From Daejeonella sp. H1SJ63 (lineage in GTDB: Bacteria > Bacteroidota > Bacteroidia > Sphingobacteriales > Sphingobacteriaceae): DNA of 64,000 bases. The notes beneath the pieces are model-generated. The model saw only the letters and a list, made by a program, of their open reading frames with translations, was not told where the DNA came from and did not search any database. Positions 60,076-64,000 of this stretch are shown piece by piece; position 1 is the stretch's first letter; each line of letters begins with the position of its first letter. Made by a program: the position numbers and the translations under genes. The DNA lies in assembly GCF_029360775.1 (NCBI RefSeq), contig NZ_JARKMZ010000007.1, positions 282,779-346,778 of the forward strand. Reading direction: 5' to 3'.

Positions 60076-60714
60076 TTAAACCACCACAAACTCCCCTACA
60101 TACACACTGTTCGACAGTCTGCCTTGTCTGGACATATAGAACATGTATACATGAACTGTATTTCCCAGGTAAGCTGCAGGAATAGGGATGATCATCTCCG
60201 CCTCCACCCTTGTCACGCCCATCGGTCCGCTCAGGTAGATGTTCGTCACCGGATCGAAGATTACCACCATAACCTCATCATCCATGTATGCATTAAAGGG
60301 GTTCAGGTCATCCGACCAGGATAACACTAATTCACCGGCCTCTGCCAGCGCAGCAGCACCAACCGGAGCTGCCAGACTACCCTTGGCAAATTGTGCTTTA
60401 GAGTAATCAATGACAAAGTCGGGATAGCTGCCCGCTATTGCCTGTTCCAATACATGCTTCACGGCTAAATTATAGCCGGTAGCTTTACCGGACTTCTGAC
60501 CGCCGAAACCCACATTCAGCAAGTCCTTGACAGGCTGAAGGAATTTCACTGCTGCAGCAAACCTGGCCTGCTGCTCCAGTTGTTTCAGCGTTTTCGGCTT
60601 TTTACTGATCTTCGGAATACCGCGCATGTAATTGATATCACGCCAGCTGCTTCCAATAAAACTTCCGGCCTTGCCGGAGAAGGCTCCATTGCCTCCGTTT
60701 CTGATTGTACCCAT
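60076..60714 (-). CDS. DUF6266-like protein (copy 1)
   Basis: A 212-residue protein, same length and layout as the one at 58992. MGTIRNGGNGAFSGKAGSFI, RGIPKISKKPKTLKQLEQQA and GKATGYNLAVKHVLEQAIAG are followed by YPDFVIDYSKAQFAKGSLAAP and a C-terminal YMSRQGRLSNSVYVGEFVVV. The paralogues are clearly homologous but divergent. It is the first gene of the cluster. Function is unknown; no catalytic motif is evident. Confidence 0.82.
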   Translation of the reverse strand: MGTIRNGGNGAFSGKAGSFIGSSWRDINYMRGIPKISKKPKTLKQLEQQARFAAAVKFLQPVKDLLNVGFGGQKSGKATGYNLAVKHVLEQAIAGSYPDFVIDYSKAQFAKGSLAAPVGAAALAEAGELVLSWSDDLNPFNAYMDDEVMVVIFDPVTNIYLSGPMGVTRVEAEMIIPIPAAYLGNTVHVYMFYMSRQGRLSNSVYVGEFVVV

Positions 60715-60800
60715 GATTTTAAATTTTAAGGGTTAAAAAAATTAATGAAGTACCGGTACAGTGCAAACCTGAGGAGAAACCGAAAATCACTGAAATTTTT

Positions 60801-60840
60801 GCCGGAATTTGCCGGAATTTGCTCCTACTTGCCGGATAAG
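60801..60840. repeat. 10-bp tandem repeats GCCGGAATTT
   Basis: Four decamer units: GCCGGAATTT, GCCGGAATTT, GCTCCTACTT, GCCGGATAAG, the last two degenerate. They lie 87 bp upstream of the first DUF6266 gene, in the 60715-60990 gap, which holds no gene. Confidence 0.65.
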
Positions 60841-60992
60841 CCGGTAACAGGAAGCTCTCTGAACCGGAAGTTTAGGGGAATTATTCGGGCCTGATGGCAG
60901 ACAAAAGGAAGACAAGCGGCAGAATCATTCCATACTCCGCCCGGATGTTACCCCTGATTCTTCAGCAGGGCTTCAGACTTTGTTCGCTCTCT

Positions 60993-61240
60993 GCCGAACA
61001 TTTCCCGAAGAAAGGGGGGTATTTCCCGAAGCTTTCCCGAACACTTCCCGAAGAAATGGGGTGTTTTCCCGAAGAACTCCCGAAGACATCCCGAAGAAAG
61101 GTGCAGGATTTCTGCAAAAACAGTGGGAGCCGGATCGGTCCATTGTTGAAGAAGGGCAGGACATGTCCCGAAGCTGTCTGCCACTTGTCTGCCACTTGAT
61201 TCGGAGGATTCCCGAATAAATACCCTGCAGGTCCCGAAGA
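60993..61240. repeat. CCCGAA array spaced in ~11-bp multiples
   Basis: CCCGAA (or GCCGAA at 60993) begins at 60993, 61004, 61025, 61036, 61047, 61068, 61079, 61090, 61167, 61211 and 61233. Gaps are 11, 21, 11, 11, 21, 11, 11, 77, 44 and 22, i.e. near multiples of the DNA helical turn. A 43-bp unit (61004-61046) recurs at 61047-61089. Open frames exist on both strands here but look fortuitous. Confidence 0.8.
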
Positions 61241-61404
61241 ATGATGGGAAAGGCAATGGAATTAAAAATTACGAAATCTCGTTGCCTCATATCAATTACC
61301 ACCCGATAGCTATCGGTTCAATACTACATCCTATTTCCGGTTATGGGTCTTATTTTACGACGATAGATTGAAACGGTACGAGCGGGGACGCTCGCACCAG
61401 CGCT
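61241..61404. other. Spacer between CCCGAA array and repeat copy A
   Basis: No gene. Contains ACCCGATAGCTATCGG (61301-61317), a member of the small palindrome family, and at 61374-61405 the string GGTACGAGCGGGGACGCTCG that also ends copy B. Confidence 0.45.
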
Positions 61405-61839
61405 GGGCGGTAAACACACCACGACTGCCTTAGCAATGAATTCATAGCCCTGTACGCAGCCGTTGATGGATGAACATTCCTAAACTTGTAACCTTCATCT
61501 TAGTAGCCTTCAGATTATTACTAATGGAGATAAATAAAGAATGAATCAGGATTTATGAGCGCAGGGATGAAAGAACGGCGGGCCGGGTGTATGGCCCTCG
61601 GCGGTGGAAGCGAAGCCTGCCCCGATCTTTGAGAGGGGTCTTGTCTTGATTTTACTCAGTATTTTTTATTGTTTTTATAGGCCTTCGTGGTCTCACTGCT
61701 AAGGCAGTTCGGCATTGTTTACTTTTTCATCAAGGAAACCGCGAAGCAGCTTGAGGCCCTTTGAAAATAAAAATAAACACCGAAAAAAGTAAATAGGCCA
61801 CCGCGGCTATGAGCGGAGATGAAATGGTACGAGCGGGGC
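61405..61839 (+). repeat. Large dispersed repeat, copy A
   Basis: Starts GGGCGGTAAACACACCACG and ends ATGGTACGAGCGGGGC. Nearly identical to copy B, from which it differs by a 2-base insertion (CACACC for CACC) and one substitution (GTGTATGG for GAGTATGG). Hairpin arms TTTACTTTTT (61718-61727) and AAAAAGTAAA (61784-61793) pair perfectly. Confidence 0.9.
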
Positions 61840-62056
61840 ACCAGCCCTGAAGGTTCTGGCTTTCGCCAGAATGACAATGCATTTTTTTAATAATGGAGGA
61901 GATCCTGACTTTCGTCAGGATCGTAATCCTTAAATAATGACATTGCGCTCGCACCAGTGCTGGATGAGAAAAGCATTCATCAGATGCATAAAAGATATTT
62001 GATTTCATTAGTAGGATTATAGATATGTTGCCTTTGCAAGAACTTTCATATACTTT
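61840..62056. repeat. Spacer with two TTTC-loop hairpins
   Basis: No gene. TTCTGGC-TTTC-GCCAGAA at 61854-61871 and GATCCTGAC-TTTC-GTCAGGATC at 61901-61922 are perfect hairpins with the same tetraloop, members of a small interspersed repeat class. Confidence 0.6.
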
Positions 62057-62525
62057 TTTTGCGGCATCGGACAGGGCGGTAAACACCACGACTGCCTTAG
62101 CAATGAATTCATAGCCCTGTACGCAGCCGTTGATGGATGAACATTCCTAAACTTGTAACCTTCATCTTAGTAGCCTTCAGATTATTACTAATGGAGATAA
62201 ATAAAGAATGAATCAGGATTTATGAGCGCAGGGATGAAAGAACGGCGGGCCGGGAGTATGGCCCTCGGCGGTGGAAGCGAAGCCTGCCCCGATCTTTGAG
62301 AGGGGTCTTGTCTTGATTTTACTCAGTATTTTTTATTGTTTTTATAGGCCTTCGTGGTCTCACTGCTAAGGCAGTTCGGCATTGTTTACTTTTTCATCAA
62401 GGAAACCGCGAAGCAGCTTGAGGCCCTTTGAAAATAAAAATAAACACCGAAAAAAGTAAATAGGCCACCGCGGCTATGAGCGGAGATGAAATGGTACGAG
62501 CGGGGACGCTCGCACCAGCGCTGGG
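62057..62525 (+). repeat. Large dispersed repeat, copy B
   Basis: Starts TTTTGCGGCATCGGACAGGG and continues as copy A to about 62506, then ACGCTCGCACCAGCGCTGGG, a string that also precedes copy A. Hairpin arms TTTACTTTTT (62385-62394) and AAAAAGTAAA (62451-62460) are perfect. Small open frames inside are fortuitous. From 62526 to the HTH gene nothing further is recognised. Confidence 0.9.
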
Positions 62526-62627
62526 GGCTATGAGCGGCATAAAATTTGAAATTAGATGCATATTGACAACCCTGAATAAAATACTTCACTTAATACCTTA
62601 AAAAGCCCGAAAGAAGATAAAGCACCC

Positions 62628-62900
62628 TTATTTCAGATGAAAGTCCCGGATTTTAAAAAGATGCGGAGCAAAATAACGAAGTTGCTTACCAAATGGTACA
62701 GGTTTTATCTGACCACTTTCCCTGAGGTTGTACATGGTTCTCTCACAAACCTTAAGAATCTTCATGGTTTCCTGAGGGGTTAGCCAATTTTTAGGGTCAT
62801 AAAATTCTGCCCCAGGCGAAGCTTCCTCTGAAGAAAGGACCTTCTTCAGATCCTTTGAAATCTCTTCCAGCAGTTCTATGATGCGTTCCTCTTTTGACAT
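62628..62900 (-). CDS. Helix-turn-helix DNA-binding protein (HTH_17/excisionase-like)
   Basis: A 90-residue protein starting MSKEERIIELLEEISKDL; I use ATG 62898-62900, since the longer frame starts at TTG. A charged helix precedes a MerR/excisionase-type HTH: NWLTPQETMKILKVCERTMY then NLRESGQIKPVPFGKQLRYF. Bacteroidota use such proteins as small regulators or mobile-element accessory factors. It is divergent from the XRE gene across a palindrome-rich spacer. Confidence 0.8.
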   Translation of the reverse strand: MSKEERIIELLEEISKDLKKVLSSEEASPGAEFYDPKNWLTPQETMKILKVCERTMYNLRESGQIKPVPFGKQLRYFAPHLFKIRDFHLK

Positions 62901-62958
62901 GACATACAAATCACTCTACAAAAATGACTAACGACAGGCTAAAATGTTATTCATCGCC

Positions 62959-62994
62959 TGAATAAGTTATTCAAACGGATGAATAACTTATTCA
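62959..62994. promoter_or_regulatory. Palindrome pair, candidate operator O1
   Basis: TGAATAAGTTATTCA (62959-62973) and TGAATAACTTATTCA (62980-62994) are 15-bp palindromes whose starts are 21 bp apart, about two helical turns. An extra half site TTATTCA is at 62947-62953. They lie about 60-95 bp upstream of the HTH_17 gene start. Confidence 0.72.
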
Positions 62995-63104
62995 TGGGTA
63001 AATATTGTCTTTTCAAAACCTGTGGAAATCCGCAAAGCAAATCCGGATAAATGTTGATTTAAAATCAGCCATGTTCACCGGTTTGAAGAGGAGGATTTTG
63101 AATA

Positions 63105-63138
63105 TGAATAAATTATTCATGCCTGAATAAACTATTCA
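63105..63138. promoter_or_regulatory. Palindrome pair, candidate operator O2
   Basis: TGAATAAATTATTCA (63105-63119) and TGAATAAACTATTCA (63124-63138), the latter with one mismatch, share the O1 pattern; starts are 19 bp apart. They lie about 180-210 bp upstream of the XRE gene. The remaining spacer (62995-63104 and 63139-63316) shows no gene. Confidence 0.7.
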
Positions 63139-63316
63139 TGAGAATCATAAAACTACGTTTAGAAGCTAAAAAAATAATATTTAAGCCCCATGATCCTAAA
63201 TGTCTCTTGATGAGGGTATTGACAGAAGATATTTGAATGATTAAATTCATGGTATAAAATAAACGCTCTATGTAAAAGAAATCAATTCATTCATCATTTA
63301 CCTCAATGTCCCCAAC

Positions 63317-63817
63317 ATGAAAAATTTCAACTTTGGAGAAAACCTCCGAATGATCCGCATTTACAGAAATGTTTGTCAGGAAGGTATGGCCACAGGGCTT
63401 AACATCTCGCAGGCTTCCTATTCAAGAATCGAGGCAAGTCCTGATTTGCCTGAGCTTCAGCTGATTAATAAACTCGCCGATACGCTGGGTGTGAGGCCGA
63501 AAGATTTAATATCAGCGAACTGGTATGCTCAGGCAGTGAATGGCGGTTCTGAAAAAAACAAGCGCACGGTAGCTACAATCAACCACACCGGCCAGGTCAC
63601 CTATGGAATTTTGCTTGCTACAGCCGCCTGGGACTCCACTTCAGGAACGGCATCAGGTGCACAGATGGAATCCATAAATGCCATATTGTTTATTGGCTCT
63701 TGCATAGGATTGGGTGCATTTTTTCTTTACCATTTTACTGTTAAACACGTAAAGCTGATCGTTGAAGAAGACACCTTGAATGCTCATGAAGGTTTAGGGC
63801 CTGGCAAAAAAGCCTGA
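63317..63817 (+). CDS. XRE-family HTH regulator with C-terminal membrane segment
   Basis: A 166-residue protein. FGENLRMIRIYRNVCQEGMA and NISQASYSRIEASPDLPELQ form the XRE helix-turn-helix in the first ~65 residues. A hydrophobic span near 122-143 (AILFIGSCIGLGAFFLYHF) is unusual for a repressor and suggests membrane attachment. ATG at 63317; no upstream in-frame alternative looks better. It is the only clear plus-strand gene in the window and diverges from the HTH_17 gene, so the palindromes between them may serve both. Confidence 0.82.
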   Translation: MKNFNFGENLRMIRIYRNVCQEGMATGLNISQASYSRIEASPDLPELQLINKLADTLGVRPKDLISANWYAQAVNGGSEKNKRTVATINHTGQVTYGILLATAAWDSTSGTASGAQMESINAILFIGSCIGLGAFFLYHFTVKHVKLIVEEDTLNAHEGLGPGKKA

Positions 63818-64000
63818 ACTGTGATTCCTGTACTCTGGAGGATTTGTAAACCAGAACTCCATAGTCATGAGTTTCATTCCCAGGTCAAGCTTCACATTAT
63901 GGATCGTTAAGCTCATAGAAATATTCGTATTTATACATAATTATACGAAAATTATCCGATTAGAAAAAATTATTTTTTACGTATCTATCCGGATAAATAC
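63818..64000. other. Right edge, no gene seen
   Basis: A+T-rich DNA after the XRE stop; no open frame, terminator or repeat recognised. TATTTATACATAATTATACG near 63929 is A+T rich with a partial dyad only. Confidence 0.4.

Noticed and set aside
60894-61302. Overlapping open frames on both strands (up to 109 residues)
   Set aside because: They are all created by the CCCGAA repeats, with no stops in several frames; low-complexity translations on both strands at once.
61730-62589. Minus-strand open frames of 119 and 67 residues
   Set aside because: They run through repeat copies A and B and share repeat-derived ends, with no recognisable domains.
1-64000. CRISPR array, tRNA, rRNA, transposase or integrase
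   Set aside because: None recognised on reading both strands; the tandem repeats present are too short or too irregular for CRISPR.

Overview
The window looks like a chromosomal segment of a Bacteroidota bacterium, probably Sphingobacteriia-like. The pointers are the low to moderate GC content, a UpxY/NusG-type antiterminator heading a surface polysaccharide locus, a promoter of TTG-N18-TATTTTTG shape, two DUF6266-type proteins and many short intergenic repeats typical of this phylum. The family placement is an inference.

About 56 kb (1 to 56.8 kb) is one long minus-strand surface-polysaccharide locus, read from right to left. It opens at 56.8 kb with a winged-helix/nucleotidyltransferase-like regulator and a NusG-like protein. 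Next come gmd, a Wza/SLBB export protein, a Wzz-type chain-length protein, a GmhB-type phosphatase and a PglK-like ABC exporter, probably the flippase. From 47.8 to 41.4 kb is an sps-like nonulosonate module: SpsF, SpsC/DegT aminotransferase, a broken methyltransferase, a DUF4910 protein, a formyltransferase, NeuB and YdcF. From 40 to 31 kb are a GDP-heptose set (HddC, a CBS-kinase fusion of HddA type, GmhA), a NeuB-SAF-TIM-barrel fusion, a class IV aminotransferase, a NeuA-like cytidylyltransferase and two SDRs. From 30.4 to 18.8 kb is an unusual set: two KdsB-like CMP-sugar synthetases, an HpcH/HpaI aldolase, a 2-hydroxyacid dehydrogenase, a cyclase/formamidase, epimerases, a HAD phosphatase, an acetyltransferase and two large transferase-like proteins. 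I consider this the best candidate for an undescribed sugar-acid pathway. From 18.8 to 14.8 kb is a CDP-6-deoxyhexose branch with a GT2 transferase, followed by a Wzy-like polymerase. From 13.4 to 2 kb are an acetamidino trio (WbpG/HisH2/HisF2), a GT4, the complete UDP-L-FucNAc set (FnlA, FnlB, FnlC), a WbuB-like transferase, a 4-ketoreductase, a WbpL/WecA-type initiating transferase and WbpM. A signal-peptide protein runs off the left edge.

From 57.2 to 62.5 kb is a different kind of region. Three same-direction copies of a ~450-bp repeat surround a five-gene minus-strand cluster (DUF6266, small membrane protein, DUF6266, CHAP hydrolase, lipoprotein). A fourth, diverged and inverted copy lies at 2.7-3.0 kb, next to wbpL. 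The arms of a hairpin in the repeat differ in matching ways among copies, which suggests selected secondary structure. Beside it, at 60.99-61.24 kb, lies an array of CCCGAA motifs spaced in multiples of about 11 bp.

The right end (62.6-63.8 kb) has two divergent HTH genes. Their shared intergenic region holds four copies of the palindrome TGAATAAnTTATTCA, or a close variant, and these are likely operators.

Taken together, the locus can plausibly make UDP-QuiNAc or a related starter, UDP-L-FucNAc (perhaps amidinated to FucNAm), a CDP-6-deoxyhexose, GDP-heptose, and two or more CMP-activated ulosonic acids. These would be assembled on a lipid carrier started by the WbpL-like enzyme, flipped by the ABC exporter, polymerised by Wzy and exported by Wza/Wzz. 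No tRNA, rRNA, CRISPR array or transposase was seen.
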